The position numbers were made by a program, and so were the translations under genes. A stretch of DNA of 64,000 nucleotides from Dyadobacter sp. Leaf189 (GTDB lineage Bacteria; Bacteroidota; Bacteroidia; Cytophagales; Spirosomataceae): positions 989,999-1,053,998 of the forward strand of contig NZ_LMPS01000001.1 of assembly GCF_001424405.1 (NCBI RefSeq), written 5' to 3'. The notes beneath the pieces were generated by a model. That model did no database searches. It saw only the letters and a list, made by a program, of their open reading frames with translations, and was not told where the DNA came from. Of the stretch, positions 43,457-52,863 are shown piece by piece (positions within the stretch are counted from its first letter, which is position 1; every line of letters starts with the position of its first letter).

Positions 43457-46400
43457 TCACGAAGCAACTTCAATCTTGACCTTCAGCAGGAATTCATCCA
43501 TTTCAATCTCGCTGGCTTCTCCGTTCAGGTCTCCAACCAAATTCAGGTCGAGTGCCTGTACTTCCTGGCAAATGTATTCCTTATTAGCAGTTACCGCGCT
43601 TGCCAGCAATGCATCGTTGTTTTGCAATGTAATGCGGATCTTGTCAGTGACTTCAAAACCGCTGTCTTTGCGCAGGTTTTGAACACGGTTTACGAAATCC
43701 CGCGCGATACCTTCCAAACGAAGTTCATCGGTTACGGTAATATCCAGTGCAACCGTGAGGCCGCCTTCGCTCGCTACCAGCCAGCCCGGCACATCTTCTG
43801 CTATAATTTCCACATCGGTCAATGCAATGTCGAGCGGGCCGCTTGCGCCTTGTAGCGTAATGCCGGAGTTGCTCTCGATCGTCTTGATCTCTGTCTCGTT
43901 CATCGCCGAAATCGCCGCAGCTACTTCCTTCATTTTTGGTCCGAATTTGGGACCAAGTGTTTTGAAGTTTGGCTTGATCTTCTTTTTCAGGATACCGCTG
44001 TCATCGTGCACAAACTCGATGGTTTTTACATTCACTTCCGTGAGGATAATGCCCGATACCTGCTCAATCTGGCTCTTTGTCTTTTCACTCAAAACAGGAA
44101 TCAGTATTTTCGAAAGCGGCTGACGAACTTTCAGCTTATGTCCTTTCCGGATGGAATGCACCAGTGAGCTGATCCGCTGCGCAAGCTCCATTGATTCTTC
44201 CAGGTCGGCATCCACATATTCCGTCTCGATCTTGGGCCAGTAAGTCAGGTGAACTGAATCATACTTGTAAGCAGAATCGTGCTGCACTGCAAGTTCGCGG
44301 TCTCCGTCCGTCAGGCTTTTGTACAACCATTCTCCAAAGAATGGGGCAATTGGTGACATTAACTGCGAAACAGTGACCAAACAATGCTGCAAAGTCTCGT
44401 AAGCAGCCAGCTTGTCGTCGGTAAGGCCCGTACCTTGTTCCTGCGATGGATTCCAGAAGCGGCGACGGTTTAGACGGATATACCAGTTGGACAGCTGATC
44501 TGTTACAAAATCCTGCACCAGACGCCCCGCTTTTGTCGGGTTATAATCATCAAACTGCGCGCCTACTTCTTTGATCAGCGTATTCAGTTTGGATAAAATC
44601 CAGCGGTCTAGCTCCGTTCTTTTCTCAATCGGAACAGAATTAGCCTCATGGAACTCATATCCGTCCAGGTTGGCATACAATGCAAAGAAGTTGTAGGTAT
44701 TGACCAGCGTTCCGAAGAATTTCCGCTGTACCTCGCCAATTCCATCGATATTGAATTTCAGGTTATCCCAGGGCTCTGCATTGGTAATCATGTACCAGCG
44801 CGTCGCGTCAGGACCATATTGAGCCAGCGTCGAGAATGGATCAACTGCATTTCCGAGGCGCTTGGACATTTTATTTCCATTTTTGTCCAAAACCAAACCT
44901 GTCGAAACCACATTCTTGAATGCAACAGAATCGAAGAGCATTACAGCAATCGCGTGCAGGGTAAAGAACCAGCCGCGTGTCTGGTCCACACCTTCTGAGA
45001 TAAAGTCGGCAGGATAGCTCTTGTCGAATATCTCCTGATTGTCAAAGGGATAATGCCACTGCGCATAAGGCATCGCACCTGAATCAAACCAAACATCAAT
45101 CAGATCCGGCTCGCGGTGCATGACGTGGCCTTGCTTCGAAACCAGTACCACATTGTCCACATACGGTCTGTGCAAATCAGCCTCGCCGTTTTCCAGTTTC
45201 AGCAGGTATTCGGAGTTATGCCACGCTTGTTCTTTGGTCAAATGGCCTGAAATGGCTGCTTCTTCCAGCAGATCTTTCAACTCTGCTACTGATCCCACGC
45301 ACACTTCATCGCCGTAATCGTTCCGCCAGATCGGCAGGGGAGTACCCCAGTACCGGGAGCGCGACAGGTTCCAGTCAACCAGGTTTTCGAGCCAGTTACC
45401 AAAGCGGCCGGTACCGGTGCTTTCAGGTTTCCAGTTGATCGTTTTATTGAGTTCAACCAAACGGTCTTTCAATGCCGTTGTACGGATGAACCAGCTATCG
45501 AGCGGGTAGTAGAGCACGGGTTTGTCAGTCCGCCAGCAATGCGGATAAGGGTGCTCGTACTTCTCCACTTTGAATGCTTTTCCTTCTTCTTTGAGCCTGA
45601 TCGCGATCAACACGTCAGTAGCCCTGAACTCAGGATCATTCTGCTCTTCTTCGGAGTAATATTCAGGCTTGACAAAACGGCCAGCGTAATCTGTAATTTC
45701 TTTAACAAAACGGCCTGTACGATCTACAATAGGTACTTCCTTGCCATTTTCATCCTTTACCATGATCGCCGGAATTCCATTGGCCTGCGCCACCCGGAAG
45801 TCGTCAGCACCGAAAGTAGGTGAGGTATGTACTACACCAGTACCATCTTCGGTAGTCACAAAATCGCCCAGGATCACGCGGAATGCTGGTTTATCATTTG
45901 GGCCGACGGTTGGCTGGATGTACGGCATTAATTGTTCGTACTCAATGCCTTCGAGGTCTTTTCCTTTGAATTCTTTCAGGATAGTCCACGGAAGTTGCTT
46001 TTTGTCACTGGCTGCGTATCCTTCGAAATCACCGTTCTGACTTTTTTCGCTGAAATATTTTCCAATCAAATCCTTCGCAAGCACCACTGTCGCAGGCTCG
46101 TGGGTGTATGGATTGAAGGTTTTTACCAAAACATAGGTAATGTTACCGCCCACAGTCAATGCAGAGTTCGCTGGTAATGTCCAGGGTGTGGTGGTCCATG
46201 CGAGGATCCGGATATCCTGGTCAGCCGCGTCGGCGAATACCGGCCACTTACCGGCCTCTTTCACCTTGAACATCGCCACAATGGTGGTATCCTTTACATC
46301 CTTATAAGTACCCGGCATGTTCAGCTCATGCGAAGAAAGGCCTGTGCCAGCTGCGGGTGAATAAGGTTGAATGGTGTAACCTTTGTAAAGCAAGCCTTTG

Positions 46401-46903
46401 TCATACAGCTTTTTGAGCAAATTCCAGAGGCTCTCGATGTACTCGCTTTTATAGGTAATATAAGGATCGTCCAGATCCACCCAGTAGCCCATCTTTTCAG
46501 TCAGATCATTCCATTGATCTGTGAACTTCATGACCGTCTGGCGGCATCTTTCATTATATTCTTCAACAGAAATCGTTTTTCCGATATCTTCTTTGGTAAT
46601 CCCAAGCTCCTTTTCGACTTGTAATTCGACAGGCAAACCGTGAGTATCCCAGCCGCCTTTGCGTTTTACCTGAAATCCCTGCAATGTTTTGTACCGGCAA
46701 AAAATATCCTTGATCGCCCGCGCCATGACGTGGTGAATGCCCGGCGTTCCATTCGCGGAAGGCGGTCCTTCAAAAAAAGTAAAAGTAGGTGCGCCTTCGC
46801 GGGTGTTTACAGACGCTTCGAAGATCTCCCGGTCTTTCCAGAATTTCAGTACTTCGTCACCGATTTGCGGATAACTCAGATTTTTATATTCGTTGTATTT
46901 CAT
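43457..46903 (-). CDS. ileS: isoleucyl-tRNA synthetase, type 2, with GXHH signature
   Basis: 1148 residues from ATG 46903 (MKYNEYKNLSYPQIGDEVLKFW); 13 more codons are open upstream but are not expected. Length and sequence fit the long eukaryote-like IleRS2 clade. The class I signature normally written HXGH reads G55-I-H57-H58 (GTPGIHHVMARAIKD), with first and third residues exchanged; KMSKS is present as NKMSKRLG. The editing domain (CP1) is intact in appearance (TTPWTLPANSALTV, GTGVVHTSPTFGADD). It charges tRNA-Ile in the cytoplasm. I see no T-box or second copy in the window. Confidence 0.96.
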   Translation of the reverse strand: MKYNEYKNLSYPQIGDEVLKFWKDREIFEASVNTREGAPTFTFFEGPPSANGTPGIHHVMARAIKDIFCRYKTLQGFQVKRKGGWDTHGLPVELQVEKELGITKEDIGKTISVEEYNERCRQTVMKFTDQWNDLTEKMGYWVDLDDPYITYKSEYIESLWNLLKKLYDKGLLYKGYTIQPYSPAAGTGLSSHELNMPGTYKDVKDTTIVAMFKVKEAGKWPVFADAADQDIRILAWTTTPWTLPANSALTVGGNITYVLVKTFNPYTHEPATVVLAKDLIGKYFSEKSQNGDFEGYAASDKKQLPWTILKEFKGKDLEGIEYEQLMPYIQPTVGPNDKPAFRVILGDFVTTEDGTGVVHTSPTFGADDFRVAQANGIPAIMVKDENGKEVPIVDRTGRFVKEITDYAGRFVKPEYYSEEEQNDPEFRATDVLIAIRLKEEGKAFKVEKYEHPYPHCWRTDKPVLYYPLDSWFIRTTALKDRLVELNKTINWKPESTGTGRFGNWLENLVDWNLSRSRYWGTPLPIWRNDYGDEVCVGSVAELKDLLEEAAISGHLTKEQAWHNSEYLLKLENGEADLHRPYVDNVVLVSKQGHVMHREPDLIDVWFDSGAMPYAQWHYPFDNQEIFDKSYPADFISEGVDQTRGWFFTLHAIAVMLFDSVAFKNVVSTGLVLDKNGNKMSKRLGNAVDPFSTLAQYGPDATRWYMITNAEPWDNLKFNIDGIGEVQRKFFGTLVNTYNFFALYANLDGYEFHEANSVPIEKRTELDRWILSKLNTLIKEVGAQFDDYNPTKAGRLVQDFVTDQLSNWYIRLNRRRFWNPSQEQGTGLTDDKLAAYETLQHCLVTVSQLMSPIAPFFGEWLYKSLTDGDRELAVQHDSAYKYDSVHLTYWPKIETEYVDADLEESMELAQRISSLVHSIRKGHKLKVRQPLSKILIPVLSEKTKSQIEQVSGIILTEVNVKTIEFVHDDSGILKKKIKPNFKTLGPKFGPKMKEVAAAISAMNETEIKTIESNSGITLQGASGPLDIALTDVEIIAEDVPGWLVASEGGLTVALDITVTDELRLEGIARDFVNRVQNLRKDSGFEVTDKIRITLQNNDALLASAVTANKEYICQEVQALDLNLVGDLNGEASEIEMDEFLLKVKIEVAS

Positions 46904-47053
46904 ATAAGCTGTTAGCGTCCGGCCGCGGCCCTGGCTGTTCAAGTAAATGGCATTATAATAACCCTCTACGGATTTTAAGAGTGCAAAATTACTACTTTTT
47001 TTCTGCTAAAAGGATGCTGCATTTGGAATGAAACCTTACATTCGTATCTTGAT

Positions 47054-47062
47054 TCAGTCTAA
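47054..47062 (+). promoter_or_regulatory. TTAGnCTAA-like site before the PepSY gene
   Basis: TCAGTCTAA differs at one base from the core TTAGTCTAA found twice before the TonB receptor. It lies 18 bp before the ATG. Weak alone; supported by the shared iron-uptake theme. Confidence 0.4.
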
Positions 47063-47080
47063 TTAAGATCGCAGGCTTCC

Positions 47081-48247
47081 ATGAAAAAACTGTTAGGCAA
47101 ACTTCACCTTTACCTGGGCCTTGTTTCGGGGGCGCTTGTTTTTGTGATTTCGGTTACGGGATGCATTCTTGCATTTGAGCAGGAAATCAAGAGTTTTACC
47201 CAGCCTTACATGTTTATTGACTTGCCGAAGCAGGGCAAGCTGCTATCTCCTTCGGTGCTGGCGGCTGAGGCCGAAAAGTTTCTTCCCGGCAAGAAGGCAA
47301 ATGGCGTGCTTTATGATGTTCCTGGAAGAAATGCGCAGGTAGGCTTCTACAATCTGGATCCTGAATATTATTATGTCGTTTATCTCAACCCTTTTACCGG
47401 AAAAGTAGCGAAGGTTTGGAATGAAGACGGTGACTTTTTCCACTTTATACTTCACGGGCATTACTATTTGTGGCTGCCCGAAAAAATCGGCCAGCCTGTT
47501 GTGGCATCGGCTACTTTGGTCTTTTTCGTGATGATGATCACCGGACTGGTGCTTTGGTGGCCCAAAAACAAGGCGGCTTCAAAGCAACGGTTTTCTGTTA
47601 AATGGAATGCGGCCTGGCGCCGGAAAAACTACGATCTGCACAATGTGCTGGGTTTTTACATTATGTCAATCGGCGTGATCCTTTCATTGACCGGGCTGGT
47701 CTGGGGGTTCCAATGGTTTTCTCAGGCAGTTTACACCGCTACGGGTGGCGAAGGTTCTGATGTTTACTATAACCCTGCTTCCGATACACTTGCAGTTTCC
47801 AGGGTAGGCGCGCCAGTGCAGGCTGTGGACCATGCCTGGAACAGGCTGCGGGCACAATATCCCAAATACTCCAGCCTGAACATTTCGATTCCGCACCTGA
47901 GGTCGGAGTCCATTTTCTCTTATGTGAATTTCCGCGAGGGTACTTATTATAATGTGGATTACCATTATTTTGACCAGCATACCCTGAAAGAAATCAAAGC
48001 GACAGGGCCTTATTCAGGCAACTATAAAGATGCCAATTTCGGGGAAACACTGCGCCGGATGAACTACGATATCCACGTAGGCGCCATTTTGGGGCTGCCG
48101 GGCAAAATACTGGTGTTCTTCGCGAGCCTGATCTGTGCATCGCTGCCGGTCACCGGATTTCTGATCTGGTGGGGCAGAAGAAATAAGGCTCCGAAACCTG
48201 TGAAACGGAGCCTGAAAAGGATTAAGCCCGACCTGGTAAGCAGGTAA
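47081..48247 (+). CDS. PepSY-domain inner-membrane protein (iron-regulated type)
   Basis: 388 residues. Four transmembrane segments are visible (about 13-32, 143-165, 195-215 and 340-365), with PepSY-type periplasmic regions between. The markers LGLVSGALVFVISVTGCILAFEQEI, HGHYYLWLPEKIGQPVV, LRRMNYDIHVGAILGLPGKI and GFLIWWGRR are typical of the PepSY-associated TM family, whose members sit next to siderophore receptors and are thought to reduce or release iron in the periplasm. The stop abuts the stop of the convergent GH16 gene. Confidence 0.88.
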   Translation: MKKLLGKLHLYLGLVSGALVFVISVTGCILAFEQEIKSFTQPYMFIDLPKQGKLLSPSVLAAEAEKFLPGKKANGVLYDVPGRNAQVGFYNLDPEYYYVVYLNPFTGKVAKVWNEDGDFFHFILHGHYYLWLPEKIGQPVVASATLVFFVMMITGLVLWWPKNKAASKQRFSVKWNAAWRRKNYDLHNVLGFYIMSIGVILSLTGLVWGFQWFSQAVYTATGGEGSDVYYNPASDTLAVSRVGAPVQAVDHAWNRLRAQYPKYSSLNISIPHLRSESIFSYVNFREGTYYNVDYHYFDQHTLKEIKATGPYSGNYKDANFGETLRRMNYDIHVGAILGLPGKILVFFASLICASLPVTGFLIWWGRRNKAPKPVKRSLKRIKPDLVSR

Positions 48248-49063
48248 TTACTTCTGCTGATAAACCCGCACATAGTCAATCTCGTACCTGGCAGGGAACT
48301 CTGTGCCTGCGGGATCGCCTCCATTGTCACCTCCGATCGCCATTCCGACCAGAATATAATGCGGCTGATGAAAAGGTGAAACCTGCTTATTGGCGAGGTT
48401 CATTTTCGGGTCGGTATCCTGAGAAGCCAGCAATATGTCGTCAACATACAGCTTGATCGATTTTTCGTCCCAGTCCATTCGCCAGGTGTGGAATTTGTTT
48501 GACCAATCAGGATCATTGAATTCCTTCACAGGCTTCCTGACAGAGTTCCAAACGGGCTTGTACCTTTCTTTGGAGCCCCACGCAATGTTTGCCAGCAACA
48601 TACCGCGGTAATATTCCATGATATCGATCTCGCCATTGTCAGGCCACTCGCCAGTTGTTCCGAGTGTCCAGAAAGCGGGCCACAAACCGGCTCTGGTGTC
48701 TATTTTGGCACGCATTTCAAATCTCCCGTACTGAAAGCTTTGCTTGCCCCGGGTAATCAGACTGGCGGAGGTATATTCAGAAACTTCGCGGCTTTCGTTC
48801 CATTTCTTGCTTCCTGCCTTGTAAGCCGGATTTTTCACCTGTTCTTTTTTGGCCTCAATGATCAGGTAACCGCCTTTACAATAAGCATTCTGCGCCTGGT
48901 AGAATTGCAGCTCGTGGTTTCTCACAAACCCTTCTTCCGCTTTCCAGTTTTTGTCGTCTGGCGCGCCTTCACTGTCAAATTCATCGGCCCAGACCAGCTT
49001 CCATTGGGCAAAACAAGGAGCGGCTAACAAGAGGAAAATAGCGCTGAGAAGTATATTTTTCAT
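48248..49063 (-). CDS. glycoside hydrolase family 16 beta-glucanase
   Basis: 271 residues with a signal peptide ending at CFA-QW (residue 19-20). The catalytic motif is GE145-I-D147-I-M-E150-YYRG, nucleophile E145 and acid/base E150. Other family landmarks: LVWADEFDSEG, YGRFEMRAKIDTRAGLWPAFWTLG and FHTWRMDWDEKSIKLYVDD. Secreted endo-acting laminarinase or lichenase-type enzyme (beta-1,3 or mixed linkage). The chain has no added carbohydrate-binding or sorting domain. Standalone gene. Confidence 0.93.
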   Translation of the reverse strand: MKNILLSAIFLLLAAPCFAQWKLVWADEFDSEGAPDDKNWKAEEGFVRNHELQFYQAQNAYCKGGYLIIEAKKEQVKNPAYKAGSKKWNESREVSEYTSASLITRGKQSFQYGRFEMRAKIDTRAGLWPAFWTLGTTGEWPDNGEIDIMEYYRGMLLANIAWGSKERYKPVWNSVRKPVKEFNDPDWSNKFHTWRMDWDEKSIKLYVDDILLASQDTDPKMNLANKQVSPFHQPHYILVGMAIGGDNGGDPAGTEFPARYEIDYVRVYQQK

Positions 49064-49205
49064 ATTTGGATTGAGTTTGGAACCAGTATTGCTGGTTTGG
49101 GCGTAAATCTAATAAGCAGAAGCGGGATTTTGTTTAATCAACTTTTATCCTTCTTTTGCGGGCAGCGCAGGAAGTCCGGAGAAATCCGGAGATGAATAAC
49201 CAACT

Positions 49206-50219
49206 ATGAGTAAAATACTTTCAACAGCTAAAAAGGCGGGATTAGATGGTTTCATGCTCGCATTGCTCAGCATGATATTCCTTGCCTGGCTCTGGCCGGC
49301 GCCGGGGATGAAAGATAGTCCGGTACCACTTTCGGATATCTCCACGTATGCAGTCTCCATTATTTTCTTTTTTTACGGACTCAGGTTAAGTCCCGACAAG
49401 CTGAGGGAGGGGCTGACGAACTGGCGGCTGCATATCATGGTGCATTTATCCACTTTTGTCCTTTTTCCATTAGTTGCACTGGCGTGTCGCCCGTTGTTCG
49501 CAAGTGACGAAAGCCGCACGCTCTGGCTGGGTATCTTCTTTCTTACTTCCCTGCCTTCTACGGTTTCGTCTTCTGTGGTAATGGTTTCCATTGCAAGAGG
49601 AAATATTCCCGCGGCAATTTTCAATGCAAGTATTTCAAGTCTGATCGGTGTTTTTGTCACCCCGCTCTGGATGGGAATGGTAATGGATACCGGCCCTGGA
49701 CATTTTGATCTGTTTTCGGTAGTAGGAAAGCTCGCATTGCAAGTATTATTACCGGTATTCGCGGGTATCCTGCTTAACAAACGATGGGGACATTTTGCCG
49801 AAAAGAACAAAACATACATTCGTTATTTCGACCAGTCCTCTATTTTGCTAATCGTGTACACTTCATTTTGCGAATCTTTCGGGGAACACCTGTTTAGTTC
49901 GCTTGGATTGAAAGAAATCGTATTTTTAGGAATGGGAATGCTGGCGCTGTTCTTCGCGATCTATTTCCTGCTGACATTCATCAGTAGTCTGCTGAGGTTT
50001 AACCGGGAAGACAGGGTTACTGCTGTTTTTTGCGGGTCAAAAAAGTCGCTGGTACAAGGCGCGGTAATGTCCAAAGTGCTGTTTGCGGGTCCTCAGGCCG
50101 GTATTATGCTGCTCCCGATCATGATCTATCATGCATTGCAGCTGATCGCCGCCAGCATTATCGCTCAAAAAATGGCGAAAGAAGCTGAGGATCAGGACAG
50201 GTTAGAAGTTTCGAGATAA
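49206..50219 (+). CDS. bile acid:sodium symporter-family transporter (SLC10A7-like)
   Basis: 337 residues with about ten transmembrane segments. The segments GLRLSPDKLREGLTNWRLH, LPSTVSSSVVMVSIARGNIPAAIFNASISSLIGVFVTPLW and FCGSKKSLVQGAVMSKVLF are characteristic of the SBF-like group related to vertebrate SLC10A7 and fungal Rch1. The substrate is unknown; Na+-coupled transport is assumed. It may be cotranscribed with the DUF4230 gene 11 bp downstream. Confidence 0.88.
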   Translation: MSKILSTAKKAGLDGFMLALLSMIFLAWLWPAPGMKDSPVPLSDISTYAVSIIFFFYGLRLSPDKLREGLTNWRLHIMVHLSTFVLFPLVALACRPLFASDESRTLWLGIFFLTSLPSTVSSSVVMVSIARGNIPAAIFNASISSLIGVFVTPLWMGMVMDTGPGHFDLFSVVGKLALQVLLPVFAGILLNKRWGHFAEKNKTYIRYFDQSSILLIVYTSFCESFGEHLFSSLGLKEIVFLGMGMLALFFAIYFLLTFISSLLRFNREDRVTAVFCGSKKSLVQGAVMSKVLFAGPQAGIMLLPIMIYHALQLIAASIIAQKMAKEAEDQDRLEVSR

Positions 50220-50230
50220 AACAGAATTCA

Positions 50231-50860
50231 ATGCGATTGTTATCCTGGGTAGTGCGTTTGTTGGTTTTGGTCCTGCTGATAGCCGGAATTCAATCGTTGT
50301 GGTCCAATTTCCGCTCCGGTAACTGGGCACCTGACTGGTTTGGGTTTGGAATGGAAGATCAAACAGAGACTACGCACACGATTGTTTTGCAGGAGATCAG
50401 CGCAATGGGAAAGCTGGAACTGGTGAAGTATAACTTCAAAGATGTGGTCGAGCGGGAGGTAGTGAAAACCTGGCTTCCGAATGCAAAAGCAGTATTAATC
50501 GTGCAGGGGGAGGCAATTGGTTGCATAGACCTGACGCAGGTGGAGATCGCGGATATTTCTTCCGAAGACGAAACGCTGGTCGTCAATATGCCGGAACCTG
50601 AACTTTGTGTTTTCAAGATCGACCATAGCAAATCCAAAATCTACAATACCGAATTTGCATTCAGTGAAGAGGGGAAGCTGGTGGAAGAAGCATATAAGGA
50701 AGCCGAGAAACAGATCCTGAAATCGGCGCAGGATATGGGTATTTTGGAGCAAACCAAAGAAAATGCCCGCAAGATACTGACCCCGGTTCTTGAAAAGGCT
50801 TCTGGAAAAAAGGTAGTATTGAAATTTCCAATGAATGTCAAGATTGATAAATTACGCTAG
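50231..50860 (+). CDS. DUF4230 protein with N-terminal membrane anchor
   Basis: 209 residues. One transmembrane segment at about 5-22, then a DUF4230 domain: ISAMGKLELVKYNFKDVVEREV, a core with AVLIVQGEAIGCIDLTQVEI, and a C-terminal helix pair (EEAYKEAEKQILKSAQDMGILEQTKENARKILTPVLEKA). Widespread in Bacteroidota, function unknown. Confidence 0.87.
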   Translation: MRLLSWVVRLLVLVLLIAGIQSLWSNFRSGNWAPDWFGFGMEDQTETTHTIVLQEISAMGKLELVKYNFKDVVEREVVKTWLPNAKAVLIVQGEAIGCIDLTQVEIADISSEDETLVVNMPEPELCVFKIDHSKSKIYNTEFAFSEEGKLVEEAYKEAEKQILKSAQDMGILEQTKENARKILTPVLEKASGKKVVLKFPMNVKIDKLR

Positions 50861-50883
50861 CTGATTCCCTTAACCCCTTTTCA

Positions 50884-52260
50884 ATGGAAAAACGAGGATT
50901 TCTTACAATAGAAGAACTGAGGAAAAGAATTGGTGAGGGCTTGATAGAGACGGTTATAGTTGGTTTTACAGACCATTATGGGCGGTTAATGGGAAAGCGC
51001 GTCGACGCGGAGTATTTCCTGGACTCCATGCTGGAAGACGGTACCCACGCCTGCAATTACCTGCTTACCACAGACGTGGCCATGGAGCCGGTGCCGGGTT
51101 ATCAGTATGCCAATTGGGAGCTGGGTTATGGCGATTTTCACCTCGTACCCGATTTCAATACCCTGCGCATCGCCGACTGGCTGGAAAAAACTGCGCTGGT
51201 AATCTGTGACGTGTACAATGAAAAGTCCCACATTCCTGAATCAATAGCACCGAGATCCGTTCTCAAAAAACAGCTGGACCAGCTCGCAGGAGACGGAATG
51301 CAGTGTTTCGCGGCTTCCGAGCTCGAATATTATCTGTTGGAAAATACTTATAAACAAGCTTTTCAGCAGGGTTATCAGAACCTGTCGCCAGCGGGGTATT
51401 ACCTGGAAGACTATCATATTTTGCAGGGAACACGGAATGAAAAATTCACTTCAGTTGTAAGAAGGCACCTTAAAAATTCGGGCATTCCGGTGGAAACCTC
51501 CAAAGGAGAGTGGGGTCTCGGCCAGCACGAACTGAATGTGAAATATGCGGATGTACTTTCCATGGCCGACAACCACGTGGTATATAAGCAATGCATGAAG
51601 GAAGTCGCTGATGCAATGGGGCTTTCGGTAACGTTCATGGCCAAATTTGCAACAGACCAGGCCGGATCTAGCAGCCATATTCACATGAGTTTGTGGCAGG
51701 ATGGAGAGAATGCATTTGCAGGAGATCAGGAGTTTGGCCCGGTAAAAGGATCTGACTTGTTCCGCTGGTTTCTCGGCGGCTGGATAAAGCACGTACCGGA
51801 TGTGATGCCATTTTACGCACCAACAATCAATTCATATAAACGTTTTGTAGACGGATCCTGGGCGCCGACGCGCCTGGCTTGGAGCTATGATAACCGGACA
51901 GCCGGGTTCAGAGTGGTAGGGAGCGGGAAGAGTTTGCGTATCGAGTGCCGCATTCCGGGTGCCGATTGCAATCCTTATCTGGCATTCGCCGCCTCTCTGG
52001 CTTCGGGCTTGGCCGGGATCAAAAACAAGGTAGAGCCACCGGAGTGTTTTGTCGGCGATATTTATGCTGCTGCGCATTTACCGCGGGTACCCTATACTTT
52101 GGCAGAAGCAGTAAATATGTTCGAGCACAGCGAATTTGCCAAAAATGCTTTCGGACAAGAAGTAGTGGCACATTACACGCATTTCTTTCGCACGGAACAA
52201 AGAGCATACGATACTTCGGTCACAGACTGGGAACGAAAGCGCTACTTCGAGCAGATATAG
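50884..52260 (+). CDS. glutamine synthetase-family ligase (gamma-glutamyl-amine ligase-like)
   Basis: 458 residues. The GS fold is shown by the metal ligand segment ASELEYYLLE (near 140), ETSKGEWGLGQHELNVKY (about 200-217), the SSHIHMSLW metal histidine (about 262) and APTINSYKRFVDGSWAPTRLAWSYDNRTAGFRVVG (about 318-352). The chain lacks the Tyr-adenylylation C-terminal segment of GlnA and starts with ETVIVGFTDHYGRLMGKRV, as in PuuA/IpuC/FluG-type enzymes that join glutamate to amines. Together with the aldehyde dehydrogenase and amidotransferase downstream this suggests amine catabolism. A Y1 transposase gene begins 29 bp after its stop. Confidence 0.85.
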   Translation: MEKRGFLTIEELRKRIGEGLIETVIVGFTDHYGRLMGKRVDAEYFLDSMLEDGTHACNYLLTTDVAMEPVPGYQYANWELGYGDFHLVPDFNTLRIADWLEKTALVICDVYNEKSHIPESIAPRSVLKKQLDQLAGDGMQCFAASELEYYLLENTYKQAFQQGYQNLSPAGYYLEDYHILQGTRNEKFTSVVRRHLKNSGIPVETSKGEWGLGQHELNVKYADVLSMADNHVVYKQCMKEVADAMGLSVTFMAKFATDQAGSSSHIHMSLWQDGENAFAGDQEFGPVKGSDLFRWFLGGWIKHVPDVMPFYAPTINSYKRFVDGSWAPTRLAWSYDNRTAGFRVVGSGKSLRIECRIPGADCNPYLAFAASLASGLAGIKNKVEPPECFVGDIYAAAHLPRVPYTLAEAVNMFEHSEFAKNAFGQEVVAHYTHFFRTEQRAYDTSVTDWERKRYFEQI

Positions 52261-52289
52261 TTTTCGATATTTAACACACACTTCATTTA

Positions 52290-52751
52290 ATGGCAGATAC
52301 CTTTTCACAGATTTACCTGCATTTTGTTTTTAGCGTTAAAAACAGGCAGAGCTTAATACCCCAGGAACATAAGGAAGAGTTGCACAAATACCTGACGGGA
52401 CTGGTACAGAGTCGTAAGGCAAAAATGCTGGCTGTGCATTGTATGCCTGATCACGTGCATATTTTTGTAGGTTTCAAGCCAGTGATTTCCATCTCTGACT
52501 TTGTGAAAGAAATCAAGGTAGAGAGCAACGAGTTTATCAACGCGAAAGGCTGGTCAAAGTTTAAGTTTGCGTGGCAGGAAGGCTTTGGTGTTTTTTCGTA
52601 TTCCCATTCACATATAGATTCGGTAGTGAAGTATATTTTGAACCAGGAGGAACATCATCGTGAAAAGCCTTTCCAGGAGGAGTACAAGGCATTTTTAGAA
52701 AAGTTTCAGATCTCGTTTAAGAGCGAGTATTTGTTTGAATTTTTTGATTGA
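52290..52751 (+). CDS. Y1 (IS200/IS605-type) transposase, RAYT-like
   Basis: 153 residues. The HUH metal motif is H55-V-H57 in MPDHVHIFVG, and the catalytic tyrosine is most likely Y115 in SVVKYILNQEEHH. Such single-strand DNA transposases act at hairpins beside short guide sequences. The start lies only 29 bp after the glutamine-synthetase-like gene, so there is no room for an IS left end; instead an array of about 15 short hairpins begins 110 bp downstream. This fits a domesticated REP-associated tyrosine transposase rather than a mobile IS. No tnpB or accessory gene. Confidence 0.88.
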   Translation: MADTFSQIYLHFVFSVKNRQSLIPQEHKEELHKYLTGLVQSRKAKMLAVHCMPDHVHIFVGFKPVISISDFVKEIKVESNEFINAKGWSKFKFAWQEGFGVFSYSHSHIDSVVKYILNQEEHHREKPFQEEYKAFLEKFQISFKSEYLFEFFD

Positions 52752-52863
52752 ATACCAAGTTCAGTTTTCCGCATACATGCAAATCAATTGATCCGTAAAT
52801 TGAGTAAACGATGTTGCGTGGATAATGAAAAGGTGCAGAAGTGTTCTTTTATCAATAAACAAG

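Noticed and set aside
46904-47053. T-box or riboswitch upstream of ileS
   Set aside because: The leader is short, no T-box sequence or antiterminator pair is seen, and T-boxes are not usual in Bacteroidota.
52261-52751. complete IS200/IS605 element
   Set aside because: Only 29 bp separate the transposase start from the preceding gene, no left-end hairpin is seen there, and there is no tnpB; RAYT-like reading is better.
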